DNA of 64,000 nt from Saccharum officinarum (taxonomy: Eukaryota; Streptophyta; Magnoliopsida; Poales; Poaceae): positions 18,205,511 to 18,269,510 of the forward strand of contig CM036159.1 in the NCBI GenBank assembly GCA_020631735.1, read 5' to 3'. This document shows positions 1-10,893 of the stretch, piece after piece. Each line of letters begins with the position of its first letter. Position 1 is the stretch's first letter. The notes under the pieces were generated by a model. That model did not search any database, was not told where the DNA came from, and saw only the letters and a list, made by a program, of their open reading frames with translations. A program made the translations under genes and the position numbers.

Positions 1-609
1 TAGTTTAAACCATAGCTATCGATTGATATTGTACTCTTTTCAGGATAGGCATAGTTATAATTGATTAATTAATTGGGTGGAACTTATTTCATCAGGTGTT
101 CAATACATTGTGTGATAGCAAGAACAAATGTTGAAGAGTTAAACAGAGCATAACAAATTAACGGTTTTTTTTTCTTGAATAGATGACACTTTTCACACCG
201 CGCAATGCAGTATACCGATTCTCGTGAGCTACAGATACTTTTGAGCTATAGTTGTTCACTTGTTATATATACAGCTCATGCAGCAGGTATCAAATTAGTT
301 AAGCCAAAAAGGAAGGAAACAAAAGTAGTTTATGTTTTAAGAGCTATTCCGTACATGCTTCCAACCAAAATGAAATGAGGTTCTCTCCTGTGAAAAAAAA
401 GCTAGCCGCAAGCTGTGCTTTCATGTTCGCAGCAAAAATCATGAAAAGAACGTGTAAAAAAACAAAACTAAATTAGCGCCCTAATTTACTATGAAAAATA
501 CCAACAATTCACATTGATGAGGATGTAATACATCGCTCTTCGGTGCTTTAAATCGATGCCTCAAGTTCAACCTATGACTTATCGTCTAATGTCTTTGTTG
601 TTGTTGTTC
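1..609. other. AT-rich intergenic sequence, nothing recognised
   Basis: I see no long open frame, RNA gene or terminal-repeat element here. The sequence is AT-rich with short homopolymer runs. It ends where the LINE-like segment begins. Confidence 0.6.
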
Positions 610-882
610 ATTTTGTTAAAGAGCGGTAGAGGTCGACCTAAACTAACTTGGGACGAGTCCGTTAAGAGAGATCTTAAGGAGTAGAATATCCCCAAGGATT
701 TAGCTATGGACAGGAGCGCTTGGAGATTAGCAATCAACGTGCCTGAACCGTGACATCTTTTGTCTTGTGCCCTTTATGTCCCTTTATGTGTCTCCCTGTT
801 TCTCGTCTCTTTTGGGTTTCATCTCTAGCCTACCCCAACTTGCTTGGGACAAAAGGCTATGTTGTTGTTGTCGTCGTCGTCT
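610..882 (+). mobile_element. 5'-truncated LINE (non-LTR retrotransposon) tail
   Basis: Reading from about 622 to the stop at 751-753 gives the C-terminal end of a plant LINE reverse-transcriptase ORF. The visible motifs are GRGRPKLTWDESVKRDL and, further on, AMDRSAWRLAI, which match the usual RGRP..TW ... DR..WR ending. One in-frame TAG at 682-684 interrupts it. After the stop comes the typical 3' UTR phrase CTACCCCAACTTGCTTGGGA, then a TTG/TCG triplet tail ending near 882. The rest of the ORF is missing, as expected from 5' truncation during target-primed reverse transcription. It is a dead copy. Family knowledge supports the LINE call; the exact clade is not determined. Confidence 0.75.
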
Positions 883-1177
883 ATGGATCTGACAAATAAA
901 AAACTAATGTTGTTTGTTCTGCAGGTAAAGATACAGAATATTTGTTAAAGTTGTGATTTTATGGTGATCTTAACTTATCGGCTTGAATCTACAATTATGT
1001 TAAGCATCTTACTGTTCTATTAGTTATGATTCCACGATTAAAGTTCGATTCGATTCAGTTCATGACTTTAACAACCTTAAAAATAAAGATTATTAACCAT
1101 TTATGCAACGATATCTTAGAAAAACACGAGATTCCTTACCAGCTACAAATGCTCCGAGCTATGGTATAGTCCTACAG

Positions 1178-1288
1178 CCTGTTCGTTTCGCTGGTTTATT
1201 GTGCTGAAAGCACTGTTCGCTGGTTTGTTGTGAGAGAAAAACACTGTTGGATGGCTGCTGATTCTGCTGATAAGTCCAAACGAACAGG
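1178..1288. repeat. Short MITE, CCTGTTCGTTT family
   Basis: The ends CCTGTTCGTTT and AAACGAACAGG form an imperfect inverted pair 111 bp apart. The interior carries the family words GCTGGTTTATTGTG, GAGAGAAAAACACTG and GGATGGCTGCTGA. Related copies occur at 1968-2077 and 8236-8335, with poorer ones near 16682, 60334 and 61981. No convincing target duplication was found. The superfamily is not assigned. Confidence 0.7.
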
Positions 1289-1967
1289 GCGCTATGCAAT
1301 AGCCCCGTTAGTGCTCGAATAATAATAAAAAATAGCTTGTTTTTAATTAAGCATATATGATCCTCCCCAACAAATGGAACTTAGGTTCTCTCTTTTGTAA
1401 AAGCAAGTGACATTTGTACCTATAGCTGTCCTTTGCTGTTTGCAGCAAAAGCAAGAAATAGGCACGTAAAAGACAAATCTAGCTTGGCAATGAACTGTAT
1501 GATAAATACCAACGGCCCACACCCCTGTCCGCTGGCACCACTTTTCTCCAAGTACAAAAGCACATTGTTTCGCATCCTAATTAGTACTCGTGGCCTAATC
1601 AAACTCATCCTCCCATTATATTATATTACAATTTACAGCCCATAGCAATTAGCAAACTTACCAGGTGTATGTACCAGAAATCAATCCATGACGCAACACA
1701 GTGACCTGTAATATGAACTATTCCGATCCCGTGGTCGTGAACACTTCGTTTTTCAGATACAGTATCTGGTTATATTTTCCCAAGCACGTTAGAATGTTAG
1801 TTAGATGCAGGGGGCTGATCAGCGTCAGCTGATCTGGCCGTCGCACTGCCGCGGCATCTAATTCGACGGTGACCCGCTACTTAGGCACCGACACCACGTG
1901 TTTCCGTCTTCGAAAACCTGGCGGGTGTCGGTGGACCCGATCCAAGTAGTGGTCTCTTGAAAAAGTC
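1289..1967. other. Intergenic sequence, no gene recognised
   Basis: Short open frames on both strands around 1420-1650 overlap each other and resemble no family I know. The stretch at 1860-1960 is somewhat GC-richer and contains no coding signal that I can support. Confidence 0.5.
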
Positions 1968-2077
1968 GGTTCGTTTCGCTGGATTATTGTAACTGAAAGT
2001 ACTATTTACTGGTTTATTATGAAAGAAAAACACTGCTGGATGGCTGCTGATTTGGCTGAACCAGCAAAACAAACAGG
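1968..2077. repeat. Second copy of the CCTGTTCGTTT MITE
   Basis: It starts with GGTTCGTTTCGCTGG and ends with CAAAACAAACAGG. Between these it shares the GAAAGAAAAACACTGCTGGATGGCTGCTGATT core with the copy at 1178-1288 in the same orientation, with scattered substitutions. Confidence 0.6.
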
Positions 2078-2157
2078 GTGCAAGCGAGCGGGGACCTGGG
2101 GAGCCTGGAGCGTGACTTGACAAGGTGTTGTTTACAATCTGGTTTGATCTTTTTTAA

Positions 2158-2808
2158 GGTCTGTTTAGCACGGCTCTGGCTTCTTAAAAAACGGTTATGG
2201 CTCTGCCTCCTCTGAAAATTATCTTTTGTGTAGGGGCAAAATCCATTTTGAAAAACGTTAAAATGGATGAAAGATGACAAATGTCTATAATACCCTACTT
2301 GTTTTTTTTACTACGGTGTACATCTAGTTGAACCCAACCTAGAAAATTTAGTTTTACATTTTTTTTGACACTTCTGTGATTTATTACGTATTTTACAGGT
2401 TCCAGGGCGATTTGATCCGTTTTGGAGAAGCTAACAGTTTCTTTTGTATTGGGAACCTGGTCTATTTCTAAATTTGTGGAGCCATTCTTTATTTTGTTTC
2501 TCTCTTGTATTTTTCCATTAGGAACCCTGTCTTTTCTTCTATTCTTGCTAGCAACTCCTCCTCTTTCTTTACATACAGACGCAAGGAAAACCGGTCGGCT
2601 CTGCTCAGCTCGCTGTGACGTGCGTCGGAGGACCACTGCGTCATTCCGCGCCATGGGAAAGGAGGAGCCTGGAGAACTTGTTTTGGTGGTTCGGTCGGCG
2701 TAGTAGAAAAAAGGCTCCGGCTTGGCTCCACCGGCGAAGCTGTTCTTCATATGACCGTTTGGCAGGGCTTCCGCAGGAGCCGGAGCCACTCGGGGACGGC
2801 CCCTTAAG
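2158..2808. repeat. Possible MITE or small DNA-transposon derivative with GCTCTGGC / GAGCCGGAGC ends
   Basis: The left part reads GGTCTGTTTAGCACGGCTCTGG. The right part holds several GGCTCCGG, GGAGCCGGAGCC and CCGTTTGGCAGGGCTTCCG words, recalling a grass element family whose ends read GTTTGGCA..GCTCC. The ends are not clean inverted repeats and no target duplication was identified, so the boundaries are approximate. The overlapping open frames at 2295-2789 on both strands look like shadows and match nothing known to me. Confidence 0.3.
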
Positions 2809-2820
2809 ATTTATTTAATG

Positions 2821-3589
2821 TAAACAAATGGGAGTTGGGAGGACAATCGTGATCAGAACATATCATCATCTATAGAAAATGTGTTGTTCGGTTTTCAGTT
2901 TAAATTTATTTTAGCCATATACTCCTTATTAAGATAAACTGTACAAACTGGGTGATCTAGTGTTGCCAAACCTGCCATTGTCTTGGGGACCTGCTGCGGA
3001 AGCCAGAGCACAGCCGGAAATGTCGAGCGGCCGCGTTTGCTGCATCGCAGGCTAACGGCCCTTAGTCGCCGTGCGAGAGTAAAGCCCGGCCCAATAAACT
3101 ACGGGCCTAAACTATAAAAGGCCCATGTGAAATAGACACCAAGAGTACAACGAAAAATGTCGCCTCGTCGGTGTCCTGGCCTCTCGGCGATAATCAACTT
3201 CTAGTGCGACCAATCGCCAAAAAAAAAAGGAAAAAAAAACCTTCAAGTGCGACCTGTAAGGCTGTAACAGGGAGCCAGCAGGCCAAATGAAGCCCAGGAC
3301 GGAAAACAACATAGCTAGTAGGACTTTGTCAAAAAAAAAAAGCGAGTGGGAAAACAGTAATGTTACAGTTACATGAAGGAAATGGAGCATGACAGTGCAT
3401 TTTTAGTTAGCCAGTACTTTTCGTGGGAATGCACACCAAGGATGGAAAATCCTCCATGAAAAACTAAACAATTATTCAAATTATTTTCTTTTTTCATTTT
3501 AAAAAAAGTCAGGGATCTCAAGGAATTTGAGTTTTCAAATTAGCCCTGGTTTGGGTTTGTACTGGACAGGCAATGCAGGACCCCATTTA
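2821..3589. other. Intergenic sequence, no gene recognised
   Basis: Mixed AT-rich sequence with a modestly GC-rich patch near 3000-3090 and poly-A runs near 3220 and 3330. The open frame on the minus strand at 3112-3390 resembles no family. Confidence 0.5.
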
Positions 3590-3766
3590 GGCTATGTTTA
3601 GATTCCTTCAAAATGCAAAAAGTTTTCAAGATTCCTCGTCACATCGCATATGCTGGTACATGTATGAAGCATTAAATGTAAGTAAAAAAATAACTAATTG
3701 CACAGTTTGTCTGTAAATATCGAGACGAATATTTTTAAAAAAAAACTTTGCCAACTAAACATGGCC
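3590..3766. repeat. Tourist-like MITE (GGCCTTGTTTAG family), TTA target duplication
   Basis: The left end GGCTATGTTTAG and right end CTAAACATGGCC are inverted. TTA flanks both sides (3587-3589 and 3767-3769). The interior has the family words CGTCACATCG, CATTAAATGTA, AACTAATTGCACAGTTTGTC and CGAGACGAAT. A 3-bp duplication of the TWA type fits PIF/Harbinger-derived Tourist elements. This copy is shorter than the roughly 240-bp copies elsewhere. Confidence 0.8.
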
Positions 3767-3871
3767 TTATTCTGAGTTGCTGACCGACTGACCCTACTCG
3801 TCAACCTCTGTTTTCTACCGAGCACAGCACTTTCGCCACAAAACCGAGACGGCAGCGACCAGCGAGACCAA

Positions 3872-4098
3872 GGCCTTGTTTAATCGTAAATTTTTTCAAC
3901 TTTAGCTACTATCGTACTTTCATTTGTATTTGATAATTAGTATAGATTAATTAGATTCAAAAGATTCGTCTCGTGATTTACTACCAAATTGTGCAATTAG
4001 TTATTTTTTTACCAACATTTAATGTTCTATGCATGTGTCTAAAAATTAATGTGATAGAGAAAAATAAAAAAACTTAAAATTTAGAGGCTATCTAAACT
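3872..4098. repeat. Tourist-like MITE, GGCCTTGTTTAA copy in reverse orientation
   Basis: It starts GGCCTTGTTTAATCG. The interior carries AGATTCGTCTCGTGATTT, AATTAGTTATTTTTTTACC and CATTTAATG, i.e. the family core read in the other orientation. The right end is worn (GCTATCTAAACTCG). The target duplication is not clear. Confidence 0.65.
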
Positions 4099-5690
4099 CG
4101 TGCAGGAAGGAAGGACGCTCTGACGGTACGACTCGCCCAGTCATACATCGCTGTCGTCTGCGTCCAGGCTTGTCGCCGAACGGCCATACCACAGTCAGCA
4201 CGTGAAGGCGCCACAGGTCGTGCTTGGCAACCGGGGGAACACATCGGAGGCCGACCCGCGCGCTCTCGCTCACCTCAGGCGCTCAAATTGGCCGGTGTGC
4301 GAGCGAGCTCGATGGGCCGATGCCCGGTCGTGCCCGGAGGGCTCAAGAGCTTGTGGTTCCGGTCGATCGGGCATTCGGGCTACGCGACTCACGACTCGCA
4401 AGGACGATCAAGCGCGGGAGGTAGCTAGGCACACGGCGACAACGCAGCACCGGACAACAATGCCATGCTGGCACGAACCGGCGTGACCGCGTGAGCAAGA
4501 CACCTCGTTGGATCCTTGGCTCGACGTGCAGACGACTCGCAGTGTCGGACGAACGCCGAGCCCTGCAACTCTGCGAGGTGCGTACATGCCGGTCTGCGAG
4601 ATGCCGCAAGGTGGAGTATTTTGATGTCGGAAGGCTACCATTTCGAGCCGCACAATCCAGAAGGGCCCGCCGGCTCGCGGGGCGGGGTGACCGTTCCGGC
4701 TTCGCCTGGACCTTCCGGCGGCGGTTCCGCACGAGGACGGAGGATCCGCGCGGGACGGAGCGCGAGCGCGAGGCCGCGGAACGAGGCGCGCGTCGGGCCT
4801 CGCGGCGCAACGGCGTCGTGTCGACGTCGCGCGGGCGCCGTGCGCGGCGCGCCTGTGCCGCTGTGCTACACCGTACGCCTCGCGATTCGCTGCAGCCTGC
4901 AGGGGAGTGCACTTTCGAAGGCTTTCCGGCTCGCGCCGTGATATCCTTCGAGTCGTAATGGCCGGCCCATTGCGGAGAACGTGACCCGGAACTGGGCCTC
5001 ATGTCGTCGCCTTTCACTTTCTCCCTTTTCCGCTAAGAACTTTGTACCTTTTATTATTATAGTTTTAGCGAAGTGGGTTCCTGGCTTCACGTAGAAAAAA
5101 ACTAGTGACGGGCTGTTCACCTTTACAACTTTTCACTGGAGTGGAATCCAAATCTGTCCAGAGGCGCTCCAGCTTTTCATACTCGATGGTGACTATTTTT
5201 CATTTTACCGAGTGATTAACCGATGTTAACGAATCGAAAACAGAGGTCCATAGGCTGAGGATTCTACAAGTCGACTAAGATTGTATGGCCAAAGTACAAT
5301 GGGAAAGAAAGACAGTCGAGGGTGAGATCAAGGAGACAAAACGCAGACGGACAACTCTATCTTAACCGGACGACCTCTCGACATGGCATAAGGCACGTTA
5401 GAGTTTGGCAATGCTAGTCTGCACTCCGTCTGGACCATCTCCCCCTACGCCCTTGCTTCCCGCGCCCCGCCTACGTGGGGCCCGTGCCGTTGGACTGCAC
5501 GTGTAGAGTCTCCGCCCACACCTCATTCGCTTCTCACGCGCATGCGCACGGCCAGCAACTGCAGCATGTGATTACATAAGGTGGTTACGCCAGCATCCAG
5601 AAGAGAGAGGGGGCGTTGGATGCCCAACCGGTGTCAGGAGGAGGAGAAGGAGGAGACACCGAGGTGAAGGTAAGGCAATAGAAAAGCGAA
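4099..5690. other. GC-rich intergenic block, function not recognised
   Basis: From about 4099 to 5020 the sequence is GC- and CpG-rich. Long frames open on both strands at once (for example minus 4343-5017), a pattern expected from high GC rather than from a gene. None of the translations shows a family motif. From 5020 to 5690 the composition returns to normal and nothing is recognised. It could be a gene remnant or a captured fragment, but there is no supporting motif. Confidence 0.4.
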
Positions 5691-5699
5691 GACAAAGAC

Positions 5700-6135
5700 G
5701 CAACATCTAATCTTCTTTTGAAACATCCGAATGCAACACTCAAATATGTCTGAAGGCAGATGAAACGCATGAAACATGCATCTGAAACACTAGCTGCAAC
5801 ACTAAATCTACTTATGAAACATCCACATGAAACACTTGCAACATCATACAAAACAGCTGAAACACTAGAAACATTCGTACGACACACTTGCAAAAAACAT
5901 CTGAAAACACTTCATATGTGTGAAAACATATGCAACATCCAGATGAAACATTAGCAAACATACGTCTGGAAAACGAGATAAAACATTTGGAACATACACT
6001 TAAAACATACGTGTATATCCACTGCAACATGTGTAACATTTTGATATACTTTTACAACATCAAGATGAAAACACTTGCAACATCCAGATGAACACATCTG
6101 AAACACTTAGAACATACTCTTGCAACATGGGCTTT
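5700..6135. repeat. Degenerate tandem array of GAAACAT / GCAACAT words
   Basis: Short units built on TGAAACA(T/C), GCAACAT, ACACTTGCAACAT and CATCTGAAACAC recur throughout this segment with irregular spacing of roughly 12-25 bp. Similar arrays are commonly seen inside or next to Mutator-like elements in grasses, so a MULE remnant is plausible, but no terminal repeats or transposase were found. Open frames on both strands here are made by the repeat. Confidence 0.6.
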
Positions 6136-7443
6136 GCTTGGACGAATGGAGGCACGCCAACGTGTTGGTCGATAGTGGCGCATGGACCTCGCTGTGCGGC
6201 AACGACATAGGCAACTCGCCGGCAGGCGCAGTCACACAAATCTCTTTCCCCTCGCCTATTTGTTGAAGCATTCATCATGGAAGCTCGCCGGCTCGGTGGA
6301 GGCGGTCGCAGCGAGCGGCCCGGCCGCGGCGAGAAGGCAGCGCGGTGGAGGCGGGGCAAGGCAGACTGGGCCCGGTGGGGAATGTGGCGTGGATAAGGTC
6401 ACACTGGATGCCGCGCGGTGCGGCAGTGCGGGGACCGACAGCGGCGAGGCAGAGTGGGGTGGACGGATGGGCACGACGACGCAGGCACGAAACGGCGCAA
6501 CGAGCATCGGATCACGTGGATAGAGTCGCTAGACGAGTGACGCGTGCGGGAGTGAGCGGAGGAGACGATTATCAATTAGAGTTGGGAGATAAATAAAAAA
6601 CCTAAAATCGTGAGCAACTGTCAACCACGTGGCTTTGAGCCTTTTAAGAACCATCCAGAGGCCGAAATTCAAAAATTATAACCCGGAGGAGTAAAGCTAC
6701 CAAGAAATAGTACCTCAACGTTGGGACTGCTGATATAATAATTGGTGTACCTCTTGAGTGACCGTTAAAAAGATATTTATGCCTTGACCTTGCCGGTGAT
6801 AGGAAAAGACATCCTCCATGGATTACTTGGAGCAAATAAAGCAGCAGCCAAAAAATTGTTTAGGGCGAAGCTACTTACAAATTAGGGCATTGCGCCCCCT
6901 AAATAGTTTTAAAATAGTTATTATTAGTAAACTCTCATCATAGATGCACCCCTTAGCATAAACCTATGCACTCATAAGTCAAGCACACCTGTGTCTAATT
7001 TACTCTAGTTTGACTACTATTTCAAAGTATGGATTTTCTTTTACACGGAAAGAAAACTTCCATTAATCTATGGTTACAAGGTGGTCAGTCACTCATTCAC
7101 ATCAACACGAAAGGCCCCAGTCAAATTAGCCAGTCATTCAGCAGTGTTTCTCTTACAATAAATCAACGAACATACTTTCAGCCATGACTTATCAGCCAAG
7201 CGAATGTAACAGATAAGGTATTAAAACATGCAAAACAACTTCTATCTGTGAACAACTAACTGAGTAGGTAAAATGACTTTATTTTTGATGAATATGGAAG
7301 GAGTATATCCATAACCAGCTGCTTATATCTCATATCCCGTATTGGGGAGGATCAGGTCTAAAACACACGTTAGGACAGATGATCCTTGTGGCGTCATTTG
7401 TCTTCTTGTAATCCCTCGAGAGATCCCTGATCCAGTCCAAATA
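6136..7443. other. GC-rich stretch then intergenic sequence, no gene recognised
   Basis: The part to about 6550 is GC-rich and directly follows the tandem array, so it may belong to the same element. Open frames on both strands overlap and resemble no protein family. From 6600 to 7443 the sequence is AT-rich. I see nothing I can name there. Confidence 0.4.
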
Positions 7444-7489
7444 CTCCCTCTGTCCGGCAGAAAAGAACGCAATTCTCGCTTTTCACTTA

Positions 7490-7979
7490 GGCCTTGTTTA
7501 GGGCCTTGTTTACTTCCCATGCCAACCCAAAATATTTTCTCTTCCACCCATCACATCGAATCTTTCGACGCATGCATGGAGCATTAAATGTAGGTAAAAA
7601 AGATAACTAATTGCATAGTTTGTCTGTAAATGTCGGGACGAATCTTTTGAGCCTAGTTAGTCCATGATTAGACAAATTTTGCCAAATAACAACGAAAGAT
7701 GCTACAGTAACTTTTCACCTACTTTTCGCGAAGTGAACACACCCTAGATCCAAAAATTTTTTGAAAAAAAATTCTGTAGCACTTTTCGTTGTTATTTGGC
7801 AAAATTTGTCCAACCATGGACTAGCTAGGTTCAAAAGATTCGTCTCGACATTTACAGACAAACTGTGCAATTAGTTATTTTTTTACCTCCATTTAATGCT
7901 CCCTGGATGCGTCCGAAGATTTGATGTGACGGGTACTATGCAAATAATTTTGGGTCTTTTTGCCCATATAAACAAGGCC
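7490..7979. repeat. Tourist-like MITE inserted in the Stowaway element
   Basis: It begins GGCCTTGTTTA at 7490 and ends AAACAAGGCC at 7979, inside the Stowaway copy. The right half (about 7745-7979) carries the family core (AGATTCGTCTCGACATTTACA, CAATTAGTTATTTTTTTACC). It is itself interrupted just inside its left end by the copy at 7502-7744. The flanks are TTA on the left and TAA on the right, so the target duplication is imperfect or the boundary is off by a base. Confidence 0.75.
7502..7744. repeat. Inner Tourist-like MITE, inserted in another MITE
   Basis: It starts GGCCTTGTTTACTTCCC and ends GAAGTGAACACACCC, with TAG on each side (7499-7501 and 7745-7747). The interior has the core in the direct orientation (CATCACATCGAATCTTTCGA, GCATTAAATGTAGG, GTCGGGACGAATCTTTTGAG). 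It is the youngest of three nested insertions by position. Confidence 0.75.
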
Positions 7980-8235
7980 TAAATTTATATAAAAAAACTA
8001 CTATCATTAATGATATAAAATAAGTACCGTTAGATTAGTTATAGAATATATTTTCATAATAAATTTTGTTTCAAAAAATATTTACTATAAACTTGGTCAA
8101 ATTTGAGTTACTTTGATTAACACGGATCACTTAATTGTATTCTTTACGTAACGGAGGGAGTACCTGTGCTTGCATCATTCTCTACTGGCCAAATTATGCG
8201 TCTTTAAGTAGCTGGACACCTGCAGAAGACAGCGG

Positions 8236-8335
8236 CCTGTTCGTTTGGGCTGATCTGGCTGGTGGCTGGTTTTTTATGAGAGAAAAACACTGCTGGCTGG
8301 CTGACTAATTTGACTGATAATCTCAAACGAACTGG
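8236..8335. repeat. CCTGTTCGTTT MITE, third copy
   Basis: The ends CCTGTTCGTTTGGGCTG and CTCAAACGAACTGG are inverted. The interior GAGAGAAAAACACTGCTGGC matches the copies at 1178 and 1968. Confidence 0.7.
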
Positions 8336-8358
8336 TTGGCGTCCTTTTGCCGTACACT

Positions 8359-8625
8359 TCTGGATGAAAACGGATCAGATACGGACGGATATCACTGATA
8401 TCGTATTTGTTTTCATATTTATGTCTAGATTCAGATTCGAATACGGATAGTATAAAAAATCTCGGATAGGATATCGACATCATAAATATGTGATTTAAAT
8501 ATTCGGATATGAATACGGTATGGGGATGTTAAATATCCAGACTCGGATACGGACGGATTAAAACCCCTCTAAATGGATTCGGTCTCGAATACGGTCGGAA
8601 AATATCCGTACCGTTTTCATCCCTG
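8359..8625. repeat. hAT-type MITE with 8-bp target duplication
   Basis: The terminal inverted repeats are TCTGGATGAAAACGG (8359-8373) and CCGTTTTCATCCCTG (8611-8625). The octamer CGTACACT flanks both ends exactly (8351-8358 and 8626-8633). An 8-bp duplication together with a CAGGGATG-type terminus is diagnostic of the hAT superfamily. The interior is rich in CGGATA and GAATACGG words and has no coding capacity. Confidence 0.85.
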
Positions 8626-8633
8626 CGTACACT

Positions 8634-9235
8634 GCATGATATGCAAAGCAGCAGACAAATTGAAGTAGAACTGTAGTCAGCACAGTTTGTCACTTTGGGT
8701 GGGCGAACCATTTTGCCGGAATGGGTCCAGGAACGAGACGTGTCAACATCCCATGGTCCATTCCTACCAATTTCATCGACAAAAGAACAGCGGCAAACGT
8801 GTGACGAATACGAGGGTGGTGGCTGATGATCACAGCCATGACCCATGATCCATCATTAAGCCCCAGCCGTGTTACGAAATCGTTCAGAATCCACTGGTAA
8901 GTGAGCGGCTCTCGCCTACCGGGCACCGGCCGCACCATCGACCTCTTCTTGGTTGCTTATCGGGAACGAAAGCTTGGTACGTGGATGCGACACGCTAGTG
9001 ATCCAATGCGGTTTTGGCCCAGGCAAGGGCGCAGGGCCATGTTCAACACGGGAACGCAATTTCAGCGAAGGAAGCATGGAAATTCCTTTTTTTTTCGTCG
9101 AATCAATGAAGCCTGGAACCGGTAATGTCACCACTAAATTTCGAGGACCGGATAAACGGAAAGCAATATTTATTTCTGGTCATAAACGCGTAGTTCCTCA
9201 GAATGGAGTTTATTTATGGCCATTATGTAAATCTA
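8634..9235. other. Intergenic sequence, no gene recognised
   Basis: Frames of 70-110 codons open on both strands and overlap one another. None carries a family motif. I see no promoter or RNA feature. Confidence 0.5.
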
Positions 9236-9486
9236 GCCCTTGTTTAGTTCTCAAAATATTTTGCAAAATATTTTAGATTCCCGTCACATCGAATCTTTGG
9301 ACAAATGCATGAAGCATCAAATATAGATAAAAAATAAAACTAATTATACATTATAGTTGTAAATCACGAGACGAATCTTTTAAGCATAATTAGTCCATGA
9401 TCAGATAATAATTATCAAATAACAACAAAAATACTACGGTAGCGCTATAGTTACATTTTGCAAAATATTTTGGGACAAACAAGGGC
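9236..9486. repeat. Tourist-like MITE, CTA target duplication
   Basis: The ends GCCCTTGTTTAG and ACAAACAAGGGC are inverted, with CTA on both sides (9233-9235, 9487-9489). The core words CGTCACATCGAATCTTTGGA and GAGACGAATCTTTTAAGC are present. Confidence 0.8.
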
Positions 9487-9545
9487 CTAGCTGTTCAATT
9501 CAACCCGCAGTTTTTATTTTAAAAAAAATGAAGAGCACTACCATA

Positions 9546-9787
9546 GGCCCGGTTTAGATGCAAATTTTTTGGCAAAATGGACACGGTAGCGTTTTCGTTG
9601 TTATATGGTAAATATTGTCCAATCATGGTCTAATTAGGCTTAAAAGATTCGTCTCGTCCATTTCATCTAAACTGTATAATTAGTTTTATTTTTTATCTAT
9701 ATTTAATGTTTCATGCATGTGTCCAAAGATTCGATGTGACGGGGAATCTGAAAAATTTTACAAAATTTTTTTAGACTAAACAGGGCC
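9546..9787. repeat. Tourist-like MITE, ATA target duplication
   Basis: The ends GGCCCGGTTTAGATGC and CTAAACAGGGCC are inverted, with ATA at 9543-9545 and 9788-9790. The interior is the family core in reverse orientation. Confidence 0.8.
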
Positions 9788-9931
9788 ATAGCAGTAGGGA
9801 AACCAGCCAGACCTGCCAGAACAATCCGTCTGCTCAGCCCGCCCGGTGGTGGGCCCAGCTGTCAGGCCAGCACGCGAAACAACACGGCATTTGTTCCAGA
9901 ACAGGTCTCGGCCGCAGCCGGAGTCCAACGC

Positions 9932-10187
9932 AGTGTTTAGATTCCCAACTTTGCCCACCAAATTTACTATGTAGAATTCATATTTCCGTCAGATCAAAAT
10001 GTCGGCACATATACAAAGTACTAAATATAGATGAAATAAAAAACTAATTATACAGTTTTGTTGTACTTTGCGAGACGAACATTTAGAGTCTAATTAATCA
10101 AGATTTGGACAATTATTACTAAATAAAAACAAAATTACTACAGCATTACGTGATGTTTACTATGTAGATTTTACATCCAAACTTGGG
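9932..10187. repeat. Degenerate Tourist-like MITE
   Basis: The segment from GTGTTTAGATTCCC to about CATCCAAAC has the core words GTCGGCACAT, AAACTAATTATACAG, TTTGCGAGACGAACAT and CTAATTAATCAAG. Both termini are worn and no target duplication is visible. Confidence 0.55.
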
Positions 10188-10194
10188 TATCTAA

Positions 10195-10437
10195 GGCCTC
10201 GTTTAGATGCTGAAAAAATTTCAGCCCGATGAATAGTACCACTTTCGTCTTATTTGACAAATATTGTCCAATCGTGGACCAACTAGGCTCAAAAGATTCA
10301 TCTCGTGATTTCCAACTAAACTGTGTAATTAGTTATTTTTTTTATCTACATTTAATACTCCATGCAAACGGCTAAAAATTGATGTGATGGAGAGAGAGTG
10401 AAAAAACTTGGAATTTTGATGTCATCTAAACAAGGCC
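10195..10437. repeat. Tourist-like MITE, TAA target duplication
   Basis: It starts GGCCTCGTTTAGATGC and ends CATCTAAACAAGGCC, with TAA at 10192-10194 and 10438-10440. Another CTAAACAAGGCC immediately follows (10438-10449) and looks like the end of a lost second copy. Confidence 0.8.
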
Positions 10438-10656
10438 TAAACAAGGCCGCACCAGCACGGCACTGTTCCCCAGTCAAGTCTCTGAAGTCTGAACCCAACC
10501 ACCCACCCGGCACGCCGGCAGGTGCGCCAGCGCGCACGCACCGTCGCGCTCGCATCCCCGCAGGCCGCAGCGCTACACACACTCCCGTCCCCGTCCATCA
10601 GATCCCCTCGCCTCTACCCTCTGAGGAGAGGGAAACCCCATTCCGATTCCCATCGA

Positions 10657-10893
10657 GGGCCCAGTTTAGATCCAGTAAATTTTACAAAAGAACAGTAGAT
10701 TCATCGAATCTTTGGACGCATACATAAAACATTAAATATAGATAAAAAATAAAACTAATTACACAGTTTAGACGAAATAGACGAGATGAATTTTTTAAGT
10801 CTAATTAGACCATAATTGGACACTAATTACTAAATAACAATAAAAATACTACAGTTGCATTTTGCCAAAAATTTTGACAACTAAACAAGTCCC
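10657..10893. repeat. Tourist-like MITE in the receptor-kinase promoter region
   Basis: It runs from GGGCCCAGTTTAGATCC to CTAAACAAGTCCC and contains the family core. Its right end lies 324 bp before the ATG of the receptor-like kinase gene, so it sits in the proximal promoter or leader. Confidence 0.7.

Larger units (their letters stand above)
7444..8160. repeat. Stowaway-like MITE split by nested MITEs
   Basis: The left end CTCCCTCTGTCC at 7444 and right end ACGGAGGGAG at 8151-8160 form the Stowaway (Tc1/mariner-derived) terminal repeat, and TA flanks both sides (7442-7443, 8161-8162). The interior right half has the family words AAACTTGGTCAAATTTGAGT and CATAATAAATTTTG. The left 46 bp are separated from the rest by a 490-bp insertion (7490-7979), so the original element was about 227 bp. 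Confidence 0.8.

Noticed and set aside
4343..5017. 224-residue minus-strand ORF
   Set aside because: It overlaps equally long open frames on the other strand in a CpG-rich region. The arginine/serine-rich translation has no motif.
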